64,000 nt of DNA, from positions 53,416,432 to 53,480,431 of the forward strand of contig JACSVZ010000002.1 of NCBI GenBank assembly GCA_014706295.1, given 5' to 3'. The position numbers and the translations under genes were made by a program. The DNA is from Lycocorax pyrrhopterus obiensis (taxonomy: Eukaryota; Chordata; Aves; Passeriformes; Paradisaeidae). Of this stretch, positions 1 through 10,785 are shown one piece after another. Each line of letters begins with the position of its first letter. The stretch's first letter is position 1. The notes below the pieces were generated by a model. It was given only the letters and a program-made list of their open reading frames with translations. It was not told the DNA's origin and ran no database searches.

Positions 1-1070
1 CCCCTCTGTTGAGACATGCTGTCTCTTCTAATACATAAAAAAGTCTCCTAAAACATCAGGATGAAGAGGCACAGTTGTTCACAGACAAAGTCTGTGCTGC
101 AAACAGTCTGAGGCAGGGTTATCATTGCATTTTTAGCATTAAGCCTTGTGGACCCAAGTAAAATCTTCTGACTGGATATGCCACAACTGGGAAAAGATGC
201 TCTCTCTTTTCTTCTTATCCTTTGTTCTTCTTCTCTTCTTTGTTTCAATAAAAGCTATGGCAGCATACGCATATCAAAAACCTGAAAGTTGTCTGGCACT
301 TCAGATCAAGGAATGGATTCAAATTCACTGCCTCAGGATATGTGTCAAGTCACTGTGCTTATCTTGCTCTTATATTTCTGACTTTCTAGCTTTTACTGGG
401 GGTAGTTTTCTACTCTTATTGGTGTTCAAACCACGAACAAGAGAAGTCAGTGGAGCATAGCACCTCTACGCTGAAATTGGGCAGAATTTCTTCTTTTCTT
501 TGCTCTGCAAGGAGAGGAAAAAAGGAGATTGGGAGCCCTGGGAGATAGGAGTGAAATTGGCCTGATGTCTGCCTGGTAGCAGTAGTCCCTTATTACTGTA
601 ATTGTTATTATTTCTGTTTGCAATCATAAATGAGGGGTACTGTAGACCTCTTTAAATGACCAGTGAAATCAGCAATAATATGAAAAGCACAGGCCAATTC
701 TTTCCCCAAGAGTTAATTTTTCAGCCTAAAAGTAAATGCATTATGTGACTTGTAGTATTTTTTCCTTCAGTTTACAGAATTATATTTTTAGCCTCTTTCT
801 CTGGAGTTACTTTGATAAGTTTTCTGAGCCCCTTTGAAAAATCTAACAAAAAAGAAGAATGTAGGATACATCTAAATCCAACAGGCCTTTAGAAACAAAA
901 GTTAATGCTCTGGAAATCCCCTACCAACCCAGGAAAACATGTTGGTTGACAAAATATTTAATCAGACATATTGCATACAGAGGGGATATGCCTGTCTGTG
1001 TTTACACTGTAGTTCAGGTCTGGTTAGAGGCAGTGGGTAGGCAGCTGTTCTTGACACAGTCTGTATGGTT
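1..1070. other. Unique non-coding stretch
   Basis: AT-rich sequence with no recognisable gene or repeat. A pyrimidine-rich patch lies at about 200-242. The longest plus frame (146-460, 104 codons) is rich in Leu, Phe and Ser because of that patch; it resembles no family I know and has no visible splice or codon-bias support. Confidence 0.5.
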
Positions 1071-1102
1071 TTACATATATACATACATATGTGTGTGTGT
1101 GA
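1071..1102. repeat. TA/TG microsatellite
   Basis: A short run of alternating pyrimidine and purine: TACATATATACATACATATG followed by five TG steps. It is a simple sequence repeat with no gene context. Confidence 0.8.
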
Positions 1103-1837
1103 CTCTGTGCATCTGTGCACATAGACTTCAAAAATTTCAACCAGTATCTACTCAAATGTCTAGAAAACCTTTAACATATGCTTATATGCTTACATGCATA
1201 AATTAGCAGGAAGTATTAGAAAAAAAATTACAAGTAGTCAAGGTTTCATTAGATGTTAAAATACTGCTCTATCTGTAAACGGCCAGATTCTGAATTTGAG
1301 GCTATATTGACCCAGCACTATGCCCCAGGCTCCAAAAGTAATTTTCAGTGCTATAGGAGTCCTCACTGTTTGGATTTGCCAGACCTAAGGAGAGAAGCAC
1401 TGGCTTTGGGGAGAGAAGCAGCAGGCTGAGGTGCCTGTGCCTGACACAAGGAGCCCATTGGTGTCTCTGTGTGGCTGTGATGTGCTGTGTTGGTGAACCA
1501 GCTCATCTGGAGGTGCTCTGAAAGTCTGGGTGCAGCCCTTCTGGGCCCAGTGGAGAGCTGAGCACTGCAGTTCCCATGGAACCAACACTGTGGCATTATC
1601 AATGCCAGCCTGGGCTTTAGCGTCATTGTGAGGTCTGCCCTCACAGAAGCAAGCAGTCAACTTCTCCTTTACCCATGCGATGTGCAGTTCATGCCTGCAC
1701 AATTCAGCTTTTTTATGCTGAATGAAGATACAGAGGGTTCTAATGTAGACCAGTTAGTAATTTGGGGTATAAAAGAAACACATAAAACATAGTACATTCT
1801 AGAAAATGAGCAAAGAGTTAAAAGTCTGGAGTTAAAA
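1103..1837. other. Unique non-coding stretch
   Basis: Nothing recognised. Around 1380-1660 the sequence is more GC-rich, and two overlapping minus frames of 93 and 105 codons are open. They share the same DNA in different frames and match no known protein, so I treat them as chance. Confidence 0.45.
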
Positions 1838-1930
1838 GTCAGGAGACTTCTGACCCTGCCATGATCTCTCTGTGAGACCTCGCACAACTCCTGTTACCTT
1901 TCTGCCTCTGTTTCTCCATTTATAAATCAT
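1838..1930 (-). mobile_element. MIR-like SINE relic (minus strand)
   Basis: Read on the plus strand, the order of words follows the reverse complement of a MIR-type SINE body: AGTCAGGAGACTTCTGACC, then CTGCC, then GAGACCTCGCACAACT in the place of the usual 'gaccttgggcaagtca', then CTGCCTCTGTTTCTCCATTTATAAAT in the place of 'cctcagtttccycatctgtaaaat'. About 90 bp of the core survives, heavily diverged and without clear ends. MIR-like SINEs are non-autonomous and were mobilised by L2/CR1-type LINEs; this copy is long dead. Assignment is from remembered consensus, not from a search. Confidence 0.55.
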
Positions 1931-2825
1931 TTCCTGCTCTGTGTCATATGAACCAGATCATGCTTGGGCAGTTTTGAGCATTAAACACTCTTAAAAAGGC
2001 TAAGTAGTATTATATAATAATACCTTTTTCCCTGGTGTGATGAAGCCTGTGTCTGTTCTCTGACTTGACGGCAGGAAGGAAGGCTCACTCTGAACAGACC
2101 AAAGTACATGAGGGATTGATTAGGGAAAAGGAGTGGGCGAAGGAGGGAGGAGAAAGGCAGTTGATGGGGAGAGGCAAGGAGTGGATAAATGTCAATTAAT
2201 TGACATGACTTAACACAGTGGAGTCTGAACCTCACCTTAAGTAAGGTAACATGAGGCTTATATTCCACAGGAAATCCTAAAATCAGTTTATTTCAGGAGA
2301 CATCCTGAGGCTTGGGTAACAGAGAAGCAGCAGGAGGAAGCAGATCCGAGTACATTGCAGTTCATCACCCACTGACCTAACTAGATGATGTTATAAAAAT
2401 GGACCATAACCTCTATGTGGAAGATCCTCTTCAAAGCAACTGTGTGCCTCCCTTGGCAAGCCAAGCAGTTCTTAGTTTTACCAGGTCTCACAGCTGAACA
2501 ACAAATAGGTACACAACAGTCACTTGTGTGTGCAGGCTGGCCCTAGGAACTCTGTCAGACTCTATCATGCTAAGGTTGTGTGCCATGCACCATTCTCAGT
2601 AGATATTTTCCTGTCAGAAAAAGGGTAAGTTTCTCTTTGGCATATTTCAGAAGAAAATATTATCTATGTTAATATAGCAATTGCAAAAATAATTTAAATA
2701 TAATAAATAAGAAGGAATAATGAGGCATATTTTCATCCTTTGAGTTTGAAAGTGTGGAAACATCTGTTCAGAAATATGTGATCAAGACTAGCAGTGTAAG
2801 CTGTGTATATCTGAGATTGGAGATA
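1931..2825. other. Unique non-coding stretch
   Basis: No gene or known repeat seen. A purine-rich patch lies at about 2125-2185 (GGAGGGAGGAGAAAGG and neighbours). The minus frame 1981-2268 is open but has no family resemblance. Confidence 0.45.
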
Positions 2826-2846
2826 GACACACACAAACACACACGC
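2826..2846. repeat. CA microsatellite
   Basis: A short interrupted CA tract, ACACACACAAACACACAC, about 20 bp long. Confidence 0.75.
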
Positions 2847-5100
2847 ATGCCTTTTGTCCACGAAAATCAGGATGGTTTAAGATCCATACCTGAGAGTGGA
2901 AGGAGTTAAAGGAAGATAGCAACCTAGTGTAGGTAACTGGGAGGGCTGTTACCTAGTCTTTGAAGATCAAGACTGAAAGACTGAAGTCATGGAACAAGTG
3001 GCAGTCAGTGATGGTGTCAGAAGAGAGTGATTATATTTAGGCAAATACTAGCAAAGAAGGTAAAGTTTCCAATTCTGTTTTACATTGACGTCACCCAGGT
3101 AATAGAGAAAAAAGTTGTGACTGTCAGGACAGAAGTTGCTGAAGGTCTGGATAGGTGAATGGACATGAAGAAACCAGATTTTAGTATTACAGAAGGAGTA
3201 ACAGGAAGATACAATACGCAGTGAACACACTCATGTTACAGGCCCTATGCAGTTTAAAAAGACAAGAGCTGTGAGCTTTTCGCATACGTAAGTGGGGGGT
3301 TGCTAAATTTTGAGTTGATAGTGAGATGGCAAAGACAGAAAAGAATGATGGTTCTGGAAGACAAGGAAACTTACTTGGATGGTTTATGGTTGTTGAAATA
3401 GATGAAACTTGAGATTACTTGAAGTAGCCACTGGTTTGCTATGTCTTGCTTCGGGAAATTACATACAAGAGGAAATAGCCAAGTCTAAGTAAATATAGCA
3501 AATGAAAGCATGAGGAAAAATATGGAATTCCAGGTCTAAATGTAATGTGTGAGAAGCTATTTTGGAGGAAGAAAGTTTAATCTGACCCTAACCCAAACCA
3601 TCTGTTTCTCTCTTTACTTTCACTGCTCTTATCTCTGATCAGAGAGTACTATCACAACACTAAAATTCAGGATCTGAATCAAAAGTTCAATTAATGCTGA
3701 CTTCACATTCCACGTAATCACTGAAATTCCAGGGTTTTTATCTTCACCTGTGTATACATCCTACCTTCCCCCTCTGCAAATCCAAGCTGTCTGTGCATAC
3801 CTGGCAGATTTCCATCCACAGGCTTCATATAAATTTTGGCTTGTTTTGCTTTCCTTGCTGTTACTAGACACCAGTGAGGCCGAGTTTCTTAAAGGTCAGC
3901 CCTTGCTTCTCTCTACCTTCAAGAAAGGGGAGGAAGTAATGCTCTTTCAGCCTAGGCTCAATTGTGGCAGGGATGGCCTTGCCTGGGCACTGACACCACT
4001 GTACTGGCGGATCAGTTGCCAAAGCAATGAGCAAGAAATTGTTTTTCCATTTTCAGGCAAAATTTTGCAGTTACAAACATGTAATGGTTTAGCACAGTTT
4101 CCCTGAGTTGATACCACCAGCCTGTTAAAAGATGATCATGTGGGAGGTCTGACACATCCTGGAGCTCGTGCGACCGCAAAGGGACCCTGTTTCTAGCTCT
4201 GACCCTGTATGGCACATCTGACTTGGGCAAAAGAGCTTCTCCAGGCTTTTTTTGTCCACTTTGGACCAGGGACTCAGAGCTCATGAGCACCCAAGCCACC
4301 ACTGCCAGGGGCCATCTGAAGTTATTGGTGTAGAGAACTCCTTGCTTAATGGGACCATACTAAATGAGAGATACTTATTGCAGGAATGCTGCCATAGCCA
4401 AACACACTCTTAACCAGAACCATTATACTCTTAGTGTATTGACATGCCTCTGGAATACCCACGGATGCAGAAAGCTTCTAGTTCCATCTTTCTCCTGGGT
4501 GAGTCTGAAATTTATGAAGGCAGTGGGGCTACCTTGCTCTTACTCTCTCCTGCTTGTCCCCCTTCATTGGGAATACTGCAAGCAGCAAAACATGCTGGAA
4601 TAGTCTCTGCCAAGCACTGCTTTCACAAGTTTTGGCCTCCTCCCTATTCATACTGGCATTTCCTCTATGGAAAACCATTTCCCTACAGGATTCAGGAGTG
4701 TAATCATTCAAAGCTGATAGCTGCAGACGGCTGCCTCAATAGGTTCTCAGTTGAAGTTCTTCACTGGAGTGTCAAGCAACTTTTCTGGGCAGATTTGTTC
4801 TCTGGCACATAATTTAATATGTTTATGTTTCTGTTATGTTTGGACCTGTGCTCAGTAGAACACGAGACAGATTTGCCAGTTTAACACAGACATAGCTTGT
4901 CCTGTCCCACCACCTTTCAAGGGCACATCAATAGGGAGGTGCAGACAGAAGTGAAGGGGATCCTGGGTTGCTTTTATTCCCAGTTCTTGCTGCTGACTGT
5001 GATTCATGACTCTATAAAATCATTTTGGCTTCCACTGCCATTCTATACATTCTTCTCCCTCACCCATTGTGGCTACCATGCCTATGTTATGTTTACAACA
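2847..5100. other. Unique non-coding stretch
   Basis: I recognise no exon, RNA gene or repeat. Several frames of 96-122 codons are open between 3750 and 4812 (the longest is plus 4444-4812), but they overlap one another on both strands, look compositionally random and show no domain motif. Confidence 0.45.
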
Positions 5101-6033
5101 TAGAATCATAGAATGGGTTGGGTTGGAAGGGACTTAAAGGATCATCTAGTTCCAGCCCCTCTGCTATGGGCAGGGATGTCACCCTCTAGACCAGATTGTT
5201 CAGAGCTCCATCCAATCTGGTCTTGAACACTTCCAGGGAGCATCCACAGCTTCTTTGGACAACCTGTTCCAGTGTCTCACCACTCGCAGTGGTTTTCTTT
5301 CTAACATCTAATCTAAATCTCTCTTCTTTTAGTTTAAAACCATTTTCCCCTTGTCCTATCACTATCTGCCCTCCCTGCTTTTTATAAACTCCTTGAAGTT
5401 CTGGGGCTTGTGGCCCCTGAAGTACTGGAAGGCTGCAATGAAGTCTCTTCAGAGCCTTTTCATCTCTGGGCTGAATAACTCCAGCTCTCTTAGCCTGTTT
5501 TCGTAGGAGAGGTGCTTCATCCCTCTGATCATCTTTGGGGCCTCCTCCAGACCTGCTCCTACAGGTCCACATCCTTCTTCTGCTGAAAGCCCCAAACCTG
5601 GATGCAGCACTCCAGGTGGGGTCTCGTGAGGACAGAGTAGAGGGGACAATCACCTCCCTTGATTTGCTGGCCACCCTTGTTTTGATGCAGCCCAGGATGC
5701 CACCGGCCTTCTGGCTTGTAAGCACACACTGTTGGCTCATGTTCAGCTTTTCATTCACCAGCACCCCCAAGTCCTTTTCTCCAGGGCTATTCTCAGTGAA
5801 TTCTTCTCCCAGTCTGGACTCACATCTGGGATTGCCCTGATGCAGGTGCAGCACACTGCACTTGACCTTGCTGAACTTCATGACGTCCTCATGGGCCCAC
5901 TTCTTAAGCTTGTCCAGGTCCCCCTGAATGGCATCCCATCTTTCTATTGTGCCAACTGCACTGCTCAACTTTGTGTCATCTGCAAACTTGCTGAGGGTGC
6001 ACTCGATGTCACTGTGTCATTGGTAAAGATACT
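5101..6033 (-). mobile_element. CR1 LINE, 3' portion (minus strand)
   Basis: The plus strand opens with TAGAATCATAGAATGGGTTG, the reverse complement of the avian CR1 3' end, and continues through the whole CR1 3' region and the C-terminal half of ORF2 in reverse. CR1 is a non-LTR retrotransposon that copies itself by target-primed reverse transcription and is usually 5'-truncated. This copy is interrupted at 6033 by another CR1 (6034-6292); its upstream coding sequence resumes at about 6293, so both pieces are one insertion. The coding frame is recognisable but broken, so the copy is dead. No target duplication was identified. Confidence 0.95.
5186..5968 (-). pseudogene. CR1 ORF2 C-terminal remnant
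   Basis: An open frame of 260 codons on the minus strand. Residues about 12-110 follow the post-catalytic part of CR1 reverse transcriptase, with blocks such as [34 protein letters not shown] and [12 protein letters not shown]. From about residue 110 the frame no longer follows the family: the conserved 'RPHLEY..W' stretch is replaced by out-of-frame residues, which marks a frameshift. The region after it still matches CR1 DNA but not CR1 protein in this frame. It starts inside the element, lacks the catalytic YXDD-type motif and any N-terminus, and cannot encode a working enzyme. It is the only long frame in the window with clear protein-family similarity. Confidence 0.85.
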
Positions 6034-6292
6034 ACAGAATCACAGAATTGCTTAGATCTGAAAGGACCTCCAAGATTGTCGAGTCCAACCTCTGACTTAT
6101 CACCTTGTCAACTAGATCATAGCACTAAGAAACATGTCCAGTCATTTCTTGAACATCTCCTGGGATGGTGACTCCACCGCCTCCCTGGGCAGCTCATTCC
6201 AATGCTTCACAGCTCTTAGTGTGAAGAAATTCTTCCTGATGTCCAGCCTGACCCTCCCCTGGCGCAGCTTGAGGCTATGTCCTCTTCTCATT
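6034..6292 (-). mobile_element. CR1 LINE 3' fragment nested in another CR1
   Basis: ACAGAATCACAGAATTGC at 6034 is a second CR1 3' end in reverse orientation. It is followed by about 245 bp of CR1 3' sequence (GGACCTCCAAGATTGTCGAG, CTCCTGGGATGGTGACTCCA, CCCTCCCCTGGCGCAGCTTGAGG). It sits inside the 5101-6400 CR1: the host element reads 'ggtaaagatact' to the left and 'aaagagcaccggtccc' to the right, adjacent positions in CR1. The nested copy is therefore the younger insertion. It seems to belong to a different subfamily, because its 3' region words differ from those of its host. It carries no useful coding sequence. Confidence 0.9.
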
Positions 6293-6400
6293 AAAGAGCA
6301 CCGGTCCCACGACAGAGCCCTGAGGGACGCCACTCATCACTGGGCTCCATCTGAGCATAGAGACATTAGCAGCTGGCATTGCAACTGATCCTAGTACTTT
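6293..6400 (-). mobile_element. CR1 LINE, 5' continuation of the split element
   Basis: AAAGAGCACCGGTCCCACGA and CCTGAGGGACGCCACTCATC continue the reverse-oriented CR1 ORF2 interrupted at 6033. They correspond to the reverse-transcriptase region just upstream of the last sequence before the insertion. Similarity fades near 6400, which I take as the 5' truncation point; this end is uncertain by tens of bases. Confidence 0.8.
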
Positions 6401-9089
6401 GGCTGGGATCTTGAAGCCCCAGTGACACTACTGCAAGTAACAGTCCTCTCTATCACTGGTCCTTATAATTGTTAACAGGCTGAGCCTGAGCATGTGTGAG
6501 AGAAGAGTGTTGTGCACCTGGGTGCACAGCCTCTCCCATGCCCTATCCCCAAGGCTTGTATGTAGGGGTGCTTACGTGTCCTTCATATCCACATTTTCTG
6601 GTAGTGCTATATATTTAATACTAAATAAAGGCTACAGGATGTTTGTAAACATACTGTTTACTTAAAGTGAATTTAGAGGAGGAAATAAGAGAGAAACGTA
6701 TGAAGTCCTAGTGTTCTTCATGTGAAATGAAGAAAATGTAGGTTCAACTTGAAAGCCATCCTCTCTTGCCTACGCTACCTTCCTTGTCATCACCTGCTCT
6801 GAAAGTGTCAGCTCCCCTCACAGTTCATGAACCTTTCCTGCCTCATACCCTTGTGACCATAGCCCTGATTAAATCTGCCCCTTAAAATTTGTCAGAAGAA
6901 GAGCTGTAACTCTAAAACGTCTGGCTTTTGCTTGCTGCACCTTCCTTTCTGAAAAGTGCAGAGCATTCTTAAATTATGGTGTGTTTTCCCTGTCTTATTT
7001 TGAAGGAGATATAATGCTCTCTTACTGTGATTTGCTTTGATAAAGAGTTGTTTCGCCTTACTCACTTCTCTGTGCTTGCCTACTTCAGCCAAAACACAAC
7101 ACGCTTGATTTTGGTAAGGTCGAAGAACACATTTGCAAGCAACTTGCAAATAGTGAGATCTCCCTCAAGTTCCTTCCTGATTGAGGCATGATTAGTGTAT
7201 CATCATCTCATGTTATAGCCTTGTTTGTCTTCCTTTGCTTTGTAAGAGAGTGAAGGATTTTAATGTTTATGAGAGATGCTGCTTTACTTAACTTCAGTGA
7301 GATTAACCAACCACAGCCCTGGAAGAGGCCCTCGTGTAAGAATGAAAGCTAAACCTTACAGAAGGGGCAATAGTCTGAGATGAAAAGCTCCAACTAGCCA
7401 TCCAACTAGCACCATTCTCCAGCTGTAATAAGAGAAGTAGCATCAGAGTGCAAATTTCTAGCACAGACAGCATAGTATGTTTTGCACATTTGTTCAAGCC
7501 TAACCTTACCTATATCTTCCTGCTTCTGTTTCCTGGATGTATTGGTGGGGTTTAACCAAGCACTTTTTTATGCATCTTTTCAGTCCTTCAAAATGAGGTT
7601 GAGCACTTGGAAGCTTTTGGTGTTGAAATAGTGTAGCAGCTACAGCAAGGAACATGTGGAGATCAGGAATGGTTTTTAAAACTGTCTGCTTGATTCAAAG
7701 TCCAAGAAAATAAATTGGAAGATTTAATTGATGTTTATTCAGGGGCTTGGACAATGCACTCTCTTTTCACTATCATTTCCCCTTCTGTCAGTTCTGTCTG
7801 GAACACAAGGTTTGTCCCAGGCCCCACATAACATCAACGGCAATAAATAAGTGGAGAAACTATTCACACTTCCCATGTGAGAATGTGCCCTCATTTTACA
7901 GCCCATCTATCAAACATAAACATACTCCAGCCCAGGTATGGATGCAGACCAGGAGGATTTATGATCCTAACTCCCTGAACACAGTTTTAATAAGTGCTAC
8001 TACAAATATTGCAATAATATAATACATTTTAATGTGTTGGAATGCACTCCTTGGGAGTCTGTGGGCATTTAAAAAACCCAAATAACTAAAGCCAATGTTT
8101 TAATAAAGCAGCTAAAACCCCTTGGACTGAGAACATCTAACAGTGCTGAACCCAGTGTTCATGCAGGAATGGCTTGTTGATTTAGGGTTCTAGAGGAGCT
8201 GTTCACAGGTGGAAAGATTTGTGCAGGGCCTGAAATTGTTTCAGCCACGTACAAGGTGAAGGGCTATGACAGTTTTGGCAGAAGTAATGTGGGTCTCCTT
8301 TATCATTTGCTATATTTGGGTGTAAAGGTCTGTTGAGTAAAGCAGTTACAAGTAGATTGAGAGGGCGTCTGTTCCTATGAAGAGATGCAGTTTGTTGTTT
8401 TTATTAAAAATGATCTGGTGAAACAGAGAACACAAGTGCTGAGTGATCTCCCTGTTCTTATCTCAACCCATGAGTCTTTAATTGTATTTTCTTCCCCTGT
8501 TCTGTTGAGGAGGGGAAGTGATAGGGTGGCTTGGTGGGCACCTGATGGCCAGCCAAGGTCAATCCACTATAATGCACTTCACAGTTCATTTATGACTTTA
8601 ACATTTCTGAGAGTTATTTGCCTACCTACCTCACTTTGTGGGAAGATATTCAGAGCTTATCTTAAACCCTAGCCAATGTCTTGTTCCTTTATGATTTGGT
8701 ATTTTGAGTACTGAAAGTAAGGAAGGTATTACTGCTGCCATTTTATACATTTGTGCCAAAATTTCTATGTACATTCAGACTATGTAAATAAGGGAATTGA
8801 TACCATATACATTCATTTCATTGAGGCAGTGTTAGAGGTGAAAGAAAGGGGTTTGATTCACTCTGCATGATCTTTGCAGAGATGTAGAGAGCATGCAGGA
8901 TTTCCTCACCATTCCTCAACTGTGCACCAAGTGACATTTGCTAGTTCACCGTTTATGGTGAGGTCTTCTTCTAAAAAAAAGTCCTGAATGATTTTATGTT
9001 CTTTACAATATTTTTCCAAGCATGTCAGTAGATTTTTCCTCCTTTGGCTTTAATTCTTGATATCTTTCTAGAAAGGGATGGCCGCCCTC
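6401..9089. other. Unique non-coding stretch
   Basis: AT-rich sequence with no gene, RNA gene or repeat that I recognise. Open frames are all under 100 codons (for example plus 8385-8672 and minus 6892-7149) and show no family motif. Confidence 0.45.
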
Positions 9090-9460
9090 TCAGCCTTTCT
9101 CTTGTCCTTCCAGTCATTTTCCTCTTCTGGAGGTCCTCCATGCCCTTAATCAACTGCTCAGGCATTGTTTGCCTTCATCCCAGATGGAATTTGTCTTTTT
9201 AGAACTTGAGGAATGAGAAATGTCCATAGTGGTACAGGTGAGTTCTCACCAGGGCTTTACACAATGGTTGCCTTTCTTGCCTGACACACAGGAATACTTT
9301 TGCCTGTGTCCCATTCATGGCTCATTGTCACCCTGTGATCTACTCATGCCTCCAGGAGCATTTGCCTCCTCCAATGTCTTCAGACTGGAGCAGAAACTTG
9401 TGTCACTCCACCTGACACGGTGGTACCTATTTCTACCCTGCAGTTCCTCGTGCAAGGAGC
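9090..9460 (-). mobile_element. Old CR1-family LINE relic (minus strand)
   Basis: The plus strand follows the reverse-oriented CR1 ORF2 pattern in order but with many changes: a word set near 9115-9140 like 'atcat..tggccctcctctgga', then CAGGTGAGTTCTCACCAGGGC at 9236-9256 (the 'ccaggtgaggtctcaccagggc' block), then CATGGCTCATTGTCACCCTGTGATCTAC near 9317 (the 'ctggctcatgttcagcctggtgtccacc' block) and TCCAGGAGCATTTGCCTCC. Much more diverged than the 5.1 kb and 31 kb copies. Ends are approximate. Confidence 0.55.
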
Positions 9461-9704
9461 GTTTATTGATGTAGGGGATGTCTCTTCTGTCAGAGCTTCA
9501 GCTGGTGGGGAGAATGGGGGCTGTAGAACTATGCCATGAGATAGAGCTTTTCTTCCTCATGGGTGCCATGAAATCCAGAATATGATGTGGACAAGGAAAT
9601 CTACATTCTTGAATGGTGTTTTTTTGCAATCTAAATCCAAAAGACCTGACCATGAACTTCCCTGTTTCCTACACTTGATGACAGCAAAGCGTGAAGGGTG
9701 GAGC

Positions 9705-9709
9705 CTGAG
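9705..9709 (+). repeat. Target-site duplication, left copy (CTGAG)
   Basis: CTGAG lies immediately before the TG of the LTR and is repeated exactly after its terminal CA at 10904-10908. A 5-bp duplication is typical of ERVL-type (class III) integrations, but ERV classes cannot be settled on this alone. Confidence 0.8.
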
Positions 9710-9748
9710 TGTCGTGGTTTGACTTAAACTGACAGGCAGTTCTTCAGA

Positions 9749-9782
9749 CCAATCACGCTTCTCTCAATTCTACATATAAAAA
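9749..9782 (+). promoter_or_regulatory. LTR promoter: CCAAT box and TATA box
   Basis: CCAAT lies at 9749-9753 and TATAAAAA at 9775-9782, about 22 bp apart, which is the order and spacing of a retroviral U3 core promoter. Transcription would be expected to start about 25-30 bp downstream, near 9805, just before the purine hexamer repeat. The U3 region would then be only about 95 bp long. The start site is inferred. Confidence 0.65.
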
Positions 9783-9842
9783 CCCCGTGGAAGGCGGGAT
9801 TTTAGAGAAGTTTTTCTCCCCCGTTCCGGCTGAGTGCAGGAC

Positions 9843-9930
9843 GGGAGAGGGAGAGGGAGAGGGAGAGGGAGAGGGAGAGGGAGAGGGAGAGGGAGAGGGA
9901 GAGGGAGAGGGAGAGGGAGAGGGAGAGGGG
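9843..9930. repeat. (GGGAGA)14 polypurine hexamer repeat
   Basis: Fourteen perfect copies of GGGAGA (9843-9926) followed by GGGG make an 88-nt pure purine tract. It lies just downstream of the predicted LTR start site, so an LTR transcript would carry it in its leader. Each GGG is separated by three bases, which fits the G3N3 pattern of G-quadruplexes; the tract is also a mirror-like purine run able to form triplex DNA. It explains the (Gly-Glu)n and (Ser-Pro)n runs in frames on the two strands, which are not genes. Confidence 0.95.
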
Positions 9931-10779
9931 TGGGCCCCGTTGCCCGGCCCGCGGGGCTGGGGACGGGCGCCCCTGCCTCTTGCCTTTCTGCCTCTTGCCC
10001 CTTCTCTTAACGCTGCAGCACGGACTCTAAACTGTAAAGAAAAAAAAAGCGATTCCTTTGAGCCGCGAGTGGCGATAGCTAGCCACAGGGCTGAGGTCAT
10101 CTGACGCAGTATTCTGAGGAAGGGGGAGTTGGCAGAGCCTTCAGTGCAGCCAGCAGACTTCGCAACGAACAGAAGAAGACACCCTTTTCCTACATAGTGC
10201 ACCCGGCAGCGCAGAAAGAGCAAGGGGAGGCTCTCTTTCCACCTTAGAGCCTGATAACACCTTACAACATGGCGACTTTCAGAACCAGAGAGAAAGAAAA
10301 ACGGGGTCATGTGAGACGAAGCTACAAGGGCGGCGCTGCGGGGTCCCGCGCGGAGCTTAAAAATCTCCTTTCCTCGCCGTGGTATGAACTGTAATATTGC
10401 AAACTGTTTGTCTCTTTAATCCATGTTAAAGTATGTGGGGGGATGAGCATTTTTTTTCTTGAGTAGCTTGTAAAAAGTTATGTTCAAGCCAAAAAGAAAA
10501 AATGATTCATTCTTAAACAAGTAGTAACCCCATGTGAGGGCCTGTGTCTTGCAGTTAAAAGAGCTGGGAGAGGGCTCATGGAAAAGAGATGTGTTACACC
10601 CTAGCAGAGATTGTTAATTCAAACCTGCAAAATGGTGACAGTGTGCAAAACCAGGCAAGGTAAAAGAGAAACCCCTTTTTCCCTTCCTAAAATTGTAATA
10701 CTGATTAGGAGAGGGAAAAGTGGGGAAGAAAAGAGTTCTGAAAGTTTGTTCTGTTGTAGCCTTTCCATCTAAGTCTGTT

Positions 10780-10785
10780 AATAAA
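10780..10785 (+). terminator. LTR polyadenylation signal AATAAA
   Basis: A canonical AATAAA is followed by a GT-rich stretch (GTAGTGTGCCTGC...TTGTTTC, about 10805-10830), as expected for 3'-end processing. Cleavage would fall near 10800. This puts the R/U5 boundary there and leaves about 100 bp of U5. No experimental support. Confidence 0.65.

Noticed and set aside
9753..10310. 185-codon minus frame and 105-codon plus frame (9787-10104) with (Ser-Pro)n and (Gly-Glu)n runs
   Set aside because: Both are open only because the GGGAGA repeat has no stops in those frames and the surrounding LTR is GC-rich. They lie wholly in LTR sequence with no protein similarity.
10290..10390. CpG-dense patch as a host gene promoter
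   Set aside because: It lies inside the LTR boundaries defined by the CTGAG duplications, so the CpGs belong to the LTR; no exon follows.
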